Translations under genes and position numbers: made by a program
The notes under the pieces: model-generated
What the model was told of the DNA's origin: nothing
The model's input: the letters and a program-made list of their open reading frames with translations, nothing else
The model's database searches: none
In this document: positions 21,361 to 32,850 of the stretch, piece after piece
Numbering within the stretch: the first letter of the stretch is position 1
Layout of the letters: each line of letters starts with the position of its first letter
DNA from: Acanthaster planci
Taxonomy: Eukaryota; Echinodermata; Asteroidea; Valvatida; Acanthasteridae
Direction: 5' to 3'
Assembly: GCF_001949145.1 (NCBI RefSeq)
Contig: NW_019091402.1
Location: 1,495,050-1,559,049, forward strand
Length of the DNA stretch: 64,000 bases

Positions 21361-24088
21361 ACAATAAGTCGTTCCACATTTTCATGCCTCAATTATTCTT
21401 TCATGAATTAGGCAATAAGACCTTTCCAAAATTAAAAACACTCAGTCAATACGGGCGATATACGATACCACGCACCACTAAGAGTTTACCGCGAACAGAC
21501 CACTTTTTTTCTACGGTAGACGGATTAAAGGACACGTAGAACGATGTGCGTCATAATCATGTTATGCTCAGAAAGTGCACCAGAGTACCAATGAAGTTAC
21601 GCAGGTGTGACGATTGAGGATCGTGCATCTTTGAATCTGTGAATTCTCTTACCATGTGAGGCATGCTGAAGCGTTCTGTCATGCCTGCTAAGGCAATATG
21701 GTTGCACTTCAACAAACTTGAAGAGCCGCTGTGGGTCGGTCATTGACCTCAATTGTTATCATTGACCGTACACCCTTATATACAGCCCCTACAGACTTCA
21801 CCCGACCGCGCCATTTTCTCGTTTCCATGCATCAAGTTATTTGCTGTAAAAATTAGGAAATTGTAATATCTACCAAAGAAATAAATGATAGAATGTAACT
21901 TCATGTTCCTATTTTACTACTCTGAGTATTTATTCAGAAACAGAAACTGAAGTTTTATAACGAGAAACAGAGTACGTATTCTCCATTTTGAAAACGAAAG
22001 CAGCGTGCTTAGAGTAAACTGACATTATCGCACATCCGGTACATTTCCATTTTCGTCAAATTTTAGGTCATATCACGATATTTCTCACCAAATGTTGTTC
22101 TTGGAATAATGGAAATGAAACTTTAATGTAGATTTAAGCATGAAAGGTTGTGACTTTTTGGCCCCCTGAAATTTTACCCCCATGATCCCAGATATGTAAA
22201 AAGATACGTTTTTCCTTCGATGTGACGCAGCAATCAATACATTTGAATACACTCGCTCTGAAGTTTCAATACAAACCAAGAGGTGTCTTACCACTGCTAA
22301 ATACGGTATGATTCTCAACCTCATTATTGTGACATTTCGTGAAAAATTTCCCAGTGTATTGTCAATAAATAAATATAAATAGTCTTCAAACTGGACTTTC
22401 ACAAATAAAATAATTTCAATTTTACTCAGAATTGTTTCAAATGATATCTAGATACAGCCCCTTGTGTCCAAACATCACAAACAACAACAAAAAAGAAAGA
22501 AAAAATATTTCAACGATCAATGCAATAGAAAAACGATGCTCGAAATCTGGGACAATTTGCGGGTGAATCCGCTCCATGTGAATAGTGAGTGGAGTTTCCA
22601 ATTGCGACGGTTGTCATGAAAACCTACGTAGTCAGGTATGCAGCGTTGGTTGTTAGTTCAACTCTTGCGGGCAATTCTATTCCTGTTCATCAGAAAAGCA
22701 GACGCCTATTGCACTTTCAGTACTGAAAGAGATTTACTTCATGTTCACAAGGGAATCTCCGGTAAGAGATAAAATCGATTCTGGAGTCTCGTTACTCTGT
22801 CAAATTCTCGTTGATTGAGAAAAGAAAAGAAAAAAAAAATAATTACAAATTCTAAAACATTTTAAAGTTACTGACGAAATCGGTTGTTTCGTTTTTGAAC
22901 ATTCAAAACTATGCAAGTTGGACATTTAACTTTTCACTACAACGAATGGCCTGGAGAAAAATCAATAAGTGGAAATATCATTTTACTTAAGACATTCAAC
23001 CATAAAAATTTGACAAAATGTAGTAACTTAACACTGATTTCTAAATAACTGGTAGCCTAGTATATTACATTACTCAAATTAAACATGATGAAGGTAATAT
23101 CATCGTAGAAAACGAATGTGAATCCTGTTGGTAATGGGACTTACTAATTTGTTCCCATTCCCATCGACAAAGCGATAACATTTCAAGTCACGATTGTTTA
23201 ATTGAAATATATCAAAGGCCGTTTGTGTATAAGCAAGAATTAGTGCACGTATAACTGTTGGTCTCTTATCCATCAGTACTCCAAATTGATATAAAAAAAC
23301 GGATATAGAAATGTTCGCGAGATTTGTCTGCAGACACAAAAACGTGTTTTACTGGCGGAATTGATTCTAAACAAGTGACTACATATTTTTTGTATCAACT
23401 TAATGTTGGTCAAAGGTTATTGCGATCAGTTAATGATATTGAACGGTTAGTTGCTGCTTGGAAATAAAGTTAAAACATCGATCAAACGTCAGTATAATAT
23501 CAATGAAACCCAAACGTAGGGATGGTTTTAACACTGAATCGATGAATAAAATCAGAGAGTTTCAAAATCTTTTCCAGAAATGTAATGCGAATTTAGAAGC
23601 AGGCAGCTTGAAAGAAAAATATCTTCAAATGAAGCATTTTTTATGTCATGATACTAATATAAATACAACAAAGCCCTAAAAGAAGTTTAAAATTTATGTT
23701 TCCGAGGTCGTGAATTTGCAGTTATAGAAAAATAATGTTCAGAAAGTCGATTTTATAAGGTGTGATGATGAAAAGAAACAGGCATTGTTTCTAGACAAAA
23801 TATTTCAATTGGTTGAAAATTGAAACGAATCCAATTATGCATAGTCGCTTCCGTTTCCATCCAAGCCCTTTCGTTCCAAATGAGAACCCAAGTATTTCTC
23901 TGCCTCATTATTTCGCCTCAGTCTCTCTTTTCCTTTAGCACTGAACTGAAACGCTGCGCTCGTTATGCCATTGCCAAATTTTCAAACAAAAGAATCAAAA
24001 GAAATTCGTTGATGAACAGCCAAAACGAAATTGTTTTCTATAAGCTCAAGTTAAGCATCATTGACTGCAGATCCAAGACAGTCCAAGT
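21361..24088. other. Intergenic between lectin copies 3 and 4
   Basis: Bases 21760-22400 resemble 27170-27800 and, more weakly, 30430-30930 ('gaaacagagtacgtat', 'tttttccttcgatgtga', 'ctcaacctcattattgtgac'). Bases 22590-22740 resemble 2640-2790. Bases 23130-23640 resemble 18860-19240. Bases 23820-24088 are the conserved 3' flank of copy 4. No independent gene recognised. Confidence 0.5.
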
Positions 24089-24877
24089 CTAGCCGATGCA
24101 AATTTCTGAGTAGATACAGAAATCCCCGATGGTTTGGAACTTGTCCTTGTCCTCTGAGCTTGTGATGTTGTTAAGCTGGCAAAGTTTCTTCCCTCCTCCG
24201 TTTTTCTTGATGTTGAAAGAGCGACATCCAGGCTCCTCGACGCAGGACGAGCCACAGGCGCTGACGCTGTCGGTGGTAAACTCCCGGATAACGTGGCCGA
24301 GGAGGCAGGTTGAGTTGAGAATGCGGCCATGGGTGTCGGTAGAGAAGCAGTAGCGACGGGGTTGGGTTAGGCGATGAGTACAGTTAGCCTGACGAACACA
24401 AAAGGTGTCGTATTCATAACAACAGTTATTGTCATCCATACTGTCGTTATGTGCAGCAGCTATTGTAGCACAATCTTGATCCCCTCCAGCATCATCCGGC
24501 TGCCCAGGTCCCCATCCCATGAACGGCTTGCTCCCTTCCTGGCCGTCACACGTCCAGTTTCCTTCGACCTCGATGTCATTACAAGCAATCCAGACGTGGT
24601 AATCGCTGTCTTTATGTCGAATCAAATTAGCCATGAACTTCATTTCCTCGAGGGAGTGAGATACAGCCATCTTGCCCCCAATGTTTTGGCAAGCCAGCTT
24701 GCCGCTCTTCCAGGTAGATGTGGAATTAGTAAGTCGATAGCACGATGTCTGCCACAGTCCCCACCCTGATGGGCAGGAACAGTCCATGTTGGGCAGAGAG
24801 GGACAGAAGTCTGACCCCCATGCAGCATTAATCACTGCAGTGATGGCTACAATACCAACAACTTTGAACAAGTACAT
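24089..24877 (-). CDS. Secreted C-type lectin with PAN/apple-like domain, intact copy 4
   Basis: An intact single exon of 262 residues from the conserved MYLFKVV start. An in-frame ATG ten codons upstream (to 24907) is not shared by other copies and is not preferred. Signal peptide 1-21, CTLD about 33-160, QPD at 126-128, PAN-like region from about 175. The first CTLD half is the most divergent of the intact set (WGLWQTSCYR, STWKSGKLAC, MAVSHSLEE). It resembles pseudogene C at 28447, while the second half is nearly identical to copy 3. The gene is therefore a likely recombinant of two lineages. It has a class I upstream flank. Confidence 0.88.
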   Translation of the reverse strand: MYLFKVVGIVAITAVINAAWGSDFCPSLPNMDCSCPSGWGLWQTSCYRLTNSTSTWKSGKLACQNIGGKMAVSHSLEEMKFMANLIRHKDSDYHVWIACNDIEVEGNWTCDGQEGSKPFMGWGPGQPDDAGGDQDCATIAAAHNDSMDDNNCCYEYDTFCVRQANCTHRLTQPRRYCFSTDTHGRILNSTCLLGHVIREFTTDSVSACGSSCVEEPGCRSFNIKKNGGGKKLCQLNNITSSEDKDKFQTIGDFCIYSEICIG

Positions 24878-25215
24878 AGTGACTCTTTCAGCAGTTGGTA
24901 GGCGCATGTGAATAGAATTACAATAAAGCGTCGGCTACACAGTGTTGAGGTTTGATGACGCGAAATGAAAAGTGGAAGTGACAAAGAATAAAAGAGACGT
25001 GTTTTGTGCTAATTATAATAACGACTAAAATGACAGACAAAAGATCCTGTTTCTATGATCACGTACCTTTTCGGGAGATTCAATTTGAAAGTTGAAAGGC
25101 GGTGGTAAATTAATGGTATGAGGTATCACAAAACGTACACGGCAGACCAAAACCAGCCGTTGCGATAGATTGCCTGTTGCCTGTACTGGTGCCTCTTTTT
25201 CATAAAGTGCAGCCT
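24878..25215 (-). promoter_or_regulatory. Class I 5' flank of lectin copy 4
   Basis: Shares 'gtgaatagaatta', 'gatgacgcgaaatg', 'ctaattataataacgac', 'gacagacaaaag' and 'aaccagccgttgc' with copy 1 and pseudogene B. The AT-rich block lies about 130 bases upstream of the start codon. Confidence 0.5.
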
Positions 25216-25588
25216 CTGATGAATGATAGATGGCGTTCTCCAATTCAGCTGACAACCTTTGCTGACGCGTGGCGACAGCTTTTCATTGCGATGATACGGT
25301 AATTACTAGAGCGTGAAAATAAGGAGCGAGGAACGTGGTGGTGAAAGAGTCGATGCACTTCAAGGTTATGGTTACATCAACCAGGATTCACCCCTACTTA
25401 GAGATCTAGTGGCGAAATTGAAAGTGTTGTTTATTTCAAAACAGTACAGTTATCTTCCACAGAATTCTGTCACAAAAAAGAAGCAAGTTTGTCTGATTGA
25501 GCTTGGTTACTGTTACATAAGACATAAGAGAGAAGACAAGGTACCATAGCTTTTTACCATAAAAAGTTGATGATATTAAAATAAAATA

Positions 25589-25658
25589 GCTGACTACTGC
25601 ACCGACCGGGATTCGAACTAAGCCCTCATGCATAGCAAGACATTATCCACTACTCAGC
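25589..25658 (-). repeat. tRNA-derived SINE-like remnant
   Basis: On the minus strand the 70-base stretch has an A-box-like 'gtagtggataa' and a good B-box 'agttcgaatcc' at tRNA-like spacing. The ends ('gctgag' and 'agtcagc') do not form a proper acceptor stem, so it is not a working tRNA gene. A second partial copy lies at 1121-1165. Confidence 0.45.
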
Positions 25659-27847
25659 ATTATTTTACAAGGTGGAATCCAGCTTTTATTTATGGTACAA
25701 TTATATTTTTTGGCCCTGCAATGTTTTAGAAGCAGCTTTCGATTTCTTTCTATCCATCTGAGTATTCTCATGGAGAATCTGCCACAAAAGAATATCGGAT
25801 GCTGCGAAGGATGAATCGACTTGACAAAGAGGTGTGTCTTACAACCAGTCGCGGTCAAGCATTTGAGACGAAGCCCTTAGATGTCTTGAAAAGAGTATGG
25901 AACTGGGCTGAGAAAAATCCCCCAAATGGACGATTCGTATGCATGCATCACTAATCCAACTGTGTGTCGGGGTGCTTATAGTATTGTGCTACGTTGACGG
26001 CGCCCTCTGTAGATTAATAAGAGCAATTTCCTGTAATTGTATGGAAGGAAATAATACATTTGATCTATCGTTTCTTAGTTGGCCCGTTGGGAAGTGCAAC
26101 CAATGAACAGAAGAAATCTTGCTATCGGATAGCTATATCTTTATATGATCTAAAAGTAATAAACAAACATGCAGAGTAACTATCAGTGTTCACGATTAAC
26201 TAATCTGAGTGGCATAATTAGTAAATGCAACTTGCTGAAAACTATCTGAAAGATTCCGAAACTTAGCTTACAAATATCTCCTTAAATTCTCGGACTGGTA
26301 ATTTCTGGTCCAAAATTGTATCTCATAAATCTTGGTTTTCTAGGCAAACATCAACAGGAAGATAAATAATATCTTAAGCATCTCTTCAAATGCAATTCTC
26401 AGTCCAGATTAACTGGAAGGCTGTAGTCCTGGAAATCATAAATGAACATGGAAATTCCCTTAAATTCAGATAAAATTGAGGTAGTAAATTGTCTCCTTAA
26501 ATGAGTTACTTTCTCGAACTGTTCCAACGATAAGTAAATCTCTGCTCTCAGAACTCATCCTGGTGTCATAGTTCTCAAGAAACTGCTAAATCAATTATAT
26601 ATAACGTCTAACTTTAGGCTTTGACTACTGTATCATGTATGTGCTTTATAAAATACAAGGCAAACTTACTACATGTACATGTGCATTGTAGCATAATAAA
26701 CATGTGGAAGCACATTGGTTTTAACAGCATGAAAATAACTTCACTTTCATTGAGAATGCTGATAAATTGATCACTTGCTTCTTTGGCAAGACTTTTCTGT
26801 CATTACTGTAAGTGTAACTAATGTGTGCTTGGACAGGAAAGCTGTAAAAACTGGGTTTTGTTCAACGGAAACCTGCCACTGTAAAAACATAAGCAAATAT
26901 TGTATTGAACATGTGAGGTGTCAAGTGTCCAAATATAGAGGGCGCACTTCAAAGTTACTGTCCTGTCCAAGTCCCTGCAACATTAGTAATTACATAAAAA
27001 CGAATTCACTCCAAATTAAGTGCCCCAACTGGACCCCAAGTTCAGTTGCTTCATTTTTTTAAATACTTCATTTATGGGGATTATGTAACAACTCTTTATT
27101 TGATCGTAAAATCTTTTTCATAATTCCAGCTAATCTGATAACTTGGATGACCCTACTCTTATGCAGGCCCCTATCCACTTCATCTGACCACACCCTTTCT
27201 TGTGTTCCCGTGCGTTATGTTTACAGTAAAAAACTTTGAAGCTTTAGTAACTATCAAAGAAAGAAATGAAAAAAATCTAACTTCATGTTCCTTAACTACT
27301 TAATTAACTGAGTATTTTAATCGGAAACAGAAACTGACGTATTACAACGAGAAACAGAGTACGTATCCCCTACGCTGAAAACCAAAGCAGCGTGCTTGGA
27401 ATAACCTGACATCATCGCACATCCACTTGATTTTCAGTTTATATCAAAATATTAGGTTAGATCACGAAATTTAAACTAAATATTGCTATTGGAAAAATGG
27501 AAATGAAACTTTAAACGGAAACTCAAGCATAAAGGGGCGTGACTTTTTGGCCCCCTGAAAACCGGGGAGGGAGGCAGGATTTTTACCCCATGATCCAAGA
27601 TATTTAACAAGAGACGTTTTTCCTTCGATGTGAAATAGAATTAACACATTTGAACACACTCTTTTTAAAGTTTCAGTATAAACCAACGAGGTGTCGTGTA
27701 ACTGTTAATATGGTTCTCAACCTCATTATTGTGACTTTTCGTGAAAAAAATTCCTTTTTTGTCAACGAGGATAGTATTTTGTTGCCCACGCAGTCTTCAA
27801 AATGGATCTTTCACGTTTATGAAAAATGGCTTTGGTGAGAGTTTTGA
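25659..27847. other. Intergenic, no gene recognised
   Basis: Bases 25680-25830 match the lectin flanks near 10900-11010 and 13980-14050. Bases 27170-27800 are copy 2 of the block at 21760-22400. Bases 26000-27100 are AT-rich and hold nothing recognised. A 95-residue plus-strand frame at 26775-27062 has no known domain. Confidence 0.4.
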
Positions 27848-28105
27848 CCGAATTTATTAAGGTTGACCAAAGGTTTGACCGAAGACAAACGCATAGTTTG
27901 TACTGAATTCTGATGATTCGAGACCCATTTTTGCTATTGAAGAGAATCTTTGGTGTGTTCGAAAGTAACAACACTGAAGGGGTGTCTGTGAAAATGAATA
28001 GAAAAAGAAGTATAATAAATACCAACTTCTTCTTTTTGGAAATGGTCCTATACCGATTCAAAGTGTCTGGCCTCATATCCCTCCCTGAAGCTGGGTCCAT
28101 AGGCA
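27848..28105 (-). pseudogene. Duplicated ENPP exon fragment with adjoining intron
   Basis: This stretch aligns with 39508-39762, which covers part of the fourth ENPP exon found here and its downstream intron. On the minus strand the exon part encodes AYGPSFREGY then EARHFES, followed by a 'GTATAGG' donor-like sequence. The real exon has AQGPSFRKGY, RARHFES and a GTAGGA donor. Intron words are shared, including 'tcgaaagtaaca', 'ggtgtctgtgaaa' and 'accgattcaaagtgtctgg'. The zinc-ligand HGYDN part is not attached. It is an exon relic of a second ENPP copy stranded within the lectin array. Confidence 0.8.
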
Positions 28106-28446
28106 ATTGTAAAGATAACTCTAACTGATTCTCCAGGCTTTAAGCCTATATATTTGAAATCCTTTTGTAAGAGTACAAAAAGTTTTTAGCAGGTGTGACT
28201 GTGGACTGGGTTGCTTACCCAGGAGCACAGAACCTCTCTGTATGGTCTTGTCGCATTGGATGTAACGAAAGCTTCAGCTTCTAGCTCTACTCCCTGTGAA
28301 CCCTTACGGTTGTGAGTGAACCATTAGATTTCATTGGCAGATATTCAGTTAACACTCGTGTAATGATATAGATACACACAGATGATTGAATTTAAAAAAG
28401 TCAATACGGGCGATTCACAAGACAACCTTTCCAAGACTCTCAAACT
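28106..28446. other. Spacer between ENPP relic and lectin pseudogene C
   Basis: No gene recognised. The end, 'aatacgggcgattcacaa' at about 28402-28420, recurs at 33542 next to the assembly gap. This helps predict a hidden lectin copy there. Confidence 0.4.
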
Positions 28447-29230
28447 CCAGTCGATGCAAACCTCTGGGTGGATACATAAACCCACAATGGTTCAGAACTT
28501 TTTCTTGTCTTCGGCGCTTGTTCTGTTGTACAGCTGGCACAGTTTCTTCCCTTGTCCGTTTTTCTTGATGTTGAATGATGTTGAATCCTCATCGTAGGCT
28601 GAGCCACAGGCGGTGACGCTGTCGGTGCTAAACTCCCGGACGACGTGGTCGAGGAGGCAGGTTGAGTTGAGAGTGCGGTCGTGGGTGTTGGTAGAGAAGC
28701 AGTAGTGACGGGGTTGGGTTGGGTTGAGGAGTGCAGGCAGCCTGACAAATACAGAAGACATCATGGAATTCACTACAGCGGCCATCATCCATCCTGTCAT
28801 CATATCTTGCAGCTATTGCAGCGCAGTCTTGATTCTCTCCCTTATTATCAGGCTGCCCAGGTTGCCATCCCATGAACGGCTTGCTTCCTTCCTTGCAGTC
28901 ACACGTCCAGTTTCCTTCGACTTCAGTGTCGTCGCAAGCAATCCAGGTGAAGTAGTTGTCGTACGTCTGTCATGCTAAATCTGCCATGAACTTCATTTCT
29001 GCATCCGAGCAACGGACAGCCATCTTGCCTCCCATGTTTTAGCAAGACAACTTGGTGCTCTGCCAGCTAGATTTGAAATTAGTAAGCCCATAGCACGATA
29101 TTTGCTGCAATTTCCACCCTGACGGGCAGGAACAGTCCTTGGTAGGGAGAGAGGAGCATAGGTCTGACCCCTATGCAATCCTAATCGCGGCAGTGATTAC
29201 TACAATACCAACAATTTATAACACGTATAT
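28447..29230 (-). pseudogene. Lectin/PAN pseudogene C, multiple lesions
   Basis: A nearly full-length minus-strand copy with several independent breaks. The start ATG is ATA. The fifth codon is TAA. In the first CTLD half the motif CQEMGG reads C-stop-NMGG. A frameshift lies between the CTLD end and the PAN region (near 28735-28750). The PAN segment lacks a cysteine-containing stretch around 28575-28600. A TGA stop interrupts the last 15 codons, and the normal stop codon is lost. QPDN and MDD motifs remain. The N-terminal half is the closest relative of copy 4. Confidence 0.88.
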
Positions 29231-31014
29231 GATGACTCTTTTAGCATAATAGAATGATGCGCTAGCTAAGCTGGGGTGTTTCGTTTGAAGTGTGGCTATC
29301 CAATGACGCAAAAAGGACACTGTGGAACAGGCTTTTGATAGGACGCGTTTTGTGTTGATTTGTATGCATTTGCTATTGACTCTAAGTGTTGGATACAGAG
29401 AAAAAGATAAATGACAACAATAAAACGTAGCTCTCGAAAAACGAGAACAATGGTATTGCTCTTTAATGGAAAGTGACTATCCTTGGAGATGGCCGTTTTT
29501 GTTGCGATTTATATCAGTGATTATGTGCGTAATGCATTAGATATTAATCTTACAGACAATGGCTTGTTTTGAAGCTGTATTTGCTGTTTTGCTTCAGTAG
29601 TAAATAAAATCTCGGAAATTAAATGACCCCTTACATTTGCAATTAATTCCTGGTTTGTAAACCTAGAAGCAGCCAAGGACAGAATTGTGTGCTCAGCCTC
29701 ATTACAATTTGCGTCTGAATTGACTCAACTTGTCGAGTGGGAATTTCAGCAATTTCTCCAAAAATGTGATCATTTGACGGAAATCTAAGAAATCCATCTC
29801 AATAAGTTGTAGCCAAAGAGGAGTGAATAGAAAAAGCGAACAATCATATCAGGCGCTTTTTAATTTTTTTCTGGTGGTTTCTCTCGGGTGTTCCTTCCAA
29901 ATAAATCTTGTATGATGACAACAGAGTTGCGCCAATATGCCCAAGACAAGAATCAAGGAAAGAAAAACACATTGGTGACTGAGCTCGATACACTACGAAA
30001 AATATTTCATGCAGCCCGTCAATATGCAGGTGTGGCAAACACAGTAGGGACCTCTGCACAAAAGAAGTCCACATAATGCATGGTACGATGGCGTTGTGTG
30101 GACTCGCACACGTCCACGCAATGCTTTTCCCTCTCTGAAAAACAGTTTCCGAGGCATTTTGGGGTCAAGGTTATACGTCGCAAAATGAAGAGGAACAGTG
30201 TAGGAAACCATCATCAAAAATCCAGCTCGGAGTTATCCTAGTTGGAGAAAAAGGAGCATTTCCTCAAGTGTCCTTAACCACACGAGAACAAAGGAATGTC
30301 CACACTTTGTATGTAAAACAGGTAGGTGCGTGTACGTGAGGGTATGATGGAACAACGCTATATTAATTTCAGGATCTCTTTTTTGATTGAAGAGAAGTCC
30401 ATCATCTTGGAACCTGTCATGACCATTCACGTAACAGGCCCTTATTATATGTTTCCCGACCACGCCCTTTCTCAGTCTTACGGATCAAGTTGTTTGAAAG
30501 TTCAATATCAAGTTAGAATGACATTCACAGTAACAGAACCAGGTGTTTGAAACTTCAAGTTCTCTAACTACAATTGTAGAGTTTTATTCGAAAACACCGA
30601 CTAATTTTTAAAGAGTAAAGATCTTCCCCATTGGAATCCAAGGTGGAATGCTTCGAATAAAAATGCTTCATAGTACATCCACACAAATGGAAACTTTGAG
30701 CTTCTTTTGCACAGTTTAAAACAGAAGGGTTTCATACCAAGGATTGCAGTCTGTATAATGGCAATTGAAACTCTATCAGAGGGGAGATTTTTGATAGGGT
30801 GATATTTGTTACAGGTACACTGTTGAGGTTTCAGTGCAATACAACGAGGTGTGGTATAACGGCTAACTATGATTCTTAGTCTATTTATAGTTCTAGTCCG
30901 TGAATGCGTTTCACTGTGTATCGTCAGAAGAGAAGGTCAGCTTTCTTTCGCCTGACATAATCCTCTCAAATGAGGCAATTTAGAATTGAACAGTTTTTCT
31001 AATTTCTCAAATTC
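29231..31014. other. Intergenic, weak duplicated flank
   Basis: The first 120 bases retain class I upstream features ('gtgtttcg', 'tccaatgacgc'). Bases 30430-30930 are a diverged third copy of the block at 21760-22400. No coding gene recognised. Open frames at 29844-30217 and 30233-30463 lack any domain. Confidence 0.4.
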
Positions 31015-31151
31015 AGCAACAACAACAACAACAAACAACAACAAACAACAACAACAACAACAATAACAACAACACGACAACAACAAGAACAACAAGAAGA
31101 ACGTTTCTTAACCCTCTATAACAACAACAGCAACAACACAACAACAACATA
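31015..31151. repeat. AAC/GTT trinucleotide microsatellite
   Basis: An interrupted (AAC)n tract of about 135 bases in two blocks separated by 'aacgtttcttaaccctctat'. The translated leucine/valine/cysteine runs on the minus strand are artefacts of the repeat. Confidence 0.95.
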
Positions 31152-31769
31152 CCCTGAACAACACGTACATGGGCAATCAGCACGATTCTTATAGACAATG
31201 TGGCAAGATATCAGAGACCCTCTGTCGGGTAAACCCCGTCTATGATCAAATTGACTGCATTTGATAGGTGAACGCCTACTATTTTAGGATGTAATGTTGA
31301 AAGCTGCTCTAGTGATGGGCAAATAAACGGAGTGGTGCAGGACTGACCATCCTTAGTTAACAGAGCCTGTAGATAATTTCGACTTCGTCTTTAAACGGGT
31401 ACCTTTGCATTAAGATTTTTATAGAAAGCAAAAGTGTGTGTGTCACACATCAAAACAATCGAAAATGGCAATGTTTCCCAAGTCTTAAATACTATATGAG
31501 CTCAAAAGACACAAATACCAATTTGACCATTTTTTCAGTTTCACTGAAGACCTTTCTTTTCTGTTAAAATACTAGCCAAATTGTTTTACCATGACTGTTC
31601 CAGCGCTCTCAGTCCTATTTTCTACAGCAAAATGTATATACTAAAATTAACTTCACCAAATTTCCAAATAATGGTCCAAATTTTGTCGTCGCAACCACCA
31701 CATCCAAATTGTTTTCCAACATAGAAATCATGATCATGAATGTAAACTTATTCTTCAAGATTTTCAAAA
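31152..31769. other. Downstream flank of lectin copy 6
   Basis: No gene recognised. The last about 150 bases are a strongly diverged form of the lectin 3' flank ('ccaaatttccaaat', 'ccaaattgttttcca'). Confidence 0.35.
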
Positions 31770-32552
31770 TCAGCCGATACATTCCTCCAAGTACATGCAG
31801 AAATAACTGGTGTTTTGAAACTTGTCCTTGTCGTCCAAGCGCGTGCTGTTGTTCAGCTGACAGAGCTTCCTTCCTTCGCTTTTTTTGATGTTGAAGGAGC
31901 GACATCCGGGCTCCTTGATGCAGGCCGAGCCACAGGCGGTAACCCCCTCAGTGGTAAACTCCCGGATGACGTGGTCGAAGAGGCAGGTTGCGTTGAGAAA
32001 TCGGCTGGGATAGTCACTGGAGAAGCAGAAGTGACGCAGTTGGGTTGACCTAGGAGAGCAGACAGCATGACGAACACAAACGGCTTCATAGTTTTTAATA
32101 CACTCATCGTCATCCATTTTATCATTGTGTCGTGCAGCTATTCCAGCACAATCTTGATCATAAACATTATCTGGTTGCCCAGGTTGCCATCCCATGAACG
32201 GGTCGCCATCTCCCAGGACGTCACATGTCCAGTTTCCTTCGACTTCAATGTCATTGCAAGCAATCCAGACGTAGTAGTTGTTGACCTTCTTTTTTGCCAA
32301 CTCCGCCATGAAATTCATTTCCTTAAGGGAGCGAGGGGCGGCCATCTTGCCTCCTATCTCCTGGCAAGCTGACTTGCTGTTCTCCCAGTTAGCCTTTGAC
32401 TCAGTTAGGCGATAGCACGCTTTCTGCCACAGTTGCCACCCTGATGGGCAGGAACACTTCATGGTGGGCAGAGAGGGACAGAAGCTTGACCCCCATGCAG
32501 TATTGATTGCTGTACAGATGGCTACAATGCCAAAGACATTGACAAAGAACAT
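31770..32552 (-). CDS. Secreted C-type lectin with PAN/apple-like domain, intact copy 6
   Basis: An intact single exon of 260 residues, two fewer than its relatives. One residue is missing in the loop after QPDN (VYDQDC instead of a four-residue insert) and one in the PAN domain (KKSEGRKLCQ). Signal peptide 1-21 begins MFFVNVFG and is the most diverged of the intact set. CTLD cysteines, WIACND, QPD (126-128) and MDD are kept. The C-terminus ends YLEECIG. It is an older branch of the family with weaker flank similarity. A carbohydrate-binding secreted role is inferred; no ligand can be assigned. Confidence 0.88.
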   Translation of the reverse strand: MFFVNVFGIVAICTAINTAWGSSFCPSLPTMKCSCPSGWQLWQKACYRLTESKANWENSKSACQEIGGKMAAPRSLKEMNFMAELAKKKVNNYYVWIACNDIEVEGNWTCDVLGDGDPFMGWQPGQPDNVYDQDCAGIAARHNDKMDDDECIKNYEAVCVRHAVCSPRSTQLRHFCFSSDYPSRFLNATCLFDHVIREFTTEGVTACGSACIKEPGCRSFNIKKSEGRKLCQLNNSTRLDDKDKFQNTSYFCMYLEECIG

Positions 32553-32850
32553 GATGCTTTTTGGGGGCAGGTGGTAGGAAAATTCGAATAGAATTAGACG
32601 TATGGTCAGCTAAACCGGAGCTGCATGGTTGCCGTGTAGGGGGCCAGTGTTGTTAAATGAAACTGGGAATGGCGATACATTAATAACGATGCATTTTTTG
32701 CTGATTATAATAATGGACACGATAACATACAAAAGATTATGTTGCTGATTACCAAACGAGAAGCAATAAATATGCTGTTGCTCTCAATTTTCTATACCAG
32801 CTTAGAGCCTTTTTAAAAATTCAAAAGAAACGACAATTCGTAGGACAAAG
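32553..32850 (-). promoter_or_regulatory. Diverged class I 5' flank of lectin copy 6
   Basis: Contains 'cgaatagaattaga', 'ctgattataataatgg' about 150 bases upstream of the start, 'acatacaaaagatta', and 'aattcaaaagaaacgac', which are counterparts of the class I elements in copies 1 and 4. Confidence 0.4.

Noticed and set aside
25589-25658. Possible functional tRNA gene
   Set aside because: A and B boxes are present but no acceptor stem or proper anticodon arm can be drawn; treated as a SINE-like remnant.
31015-31151. CRISPR-like array
   Set aside because: Simple trinucleotide repeat without spacers, in a eukaryotic sequence.
31013-31198. Leucine/valine/cysteine-rich membrane-like protein
   Set aside because: It is a translation of the (AAC)n microsatellite.
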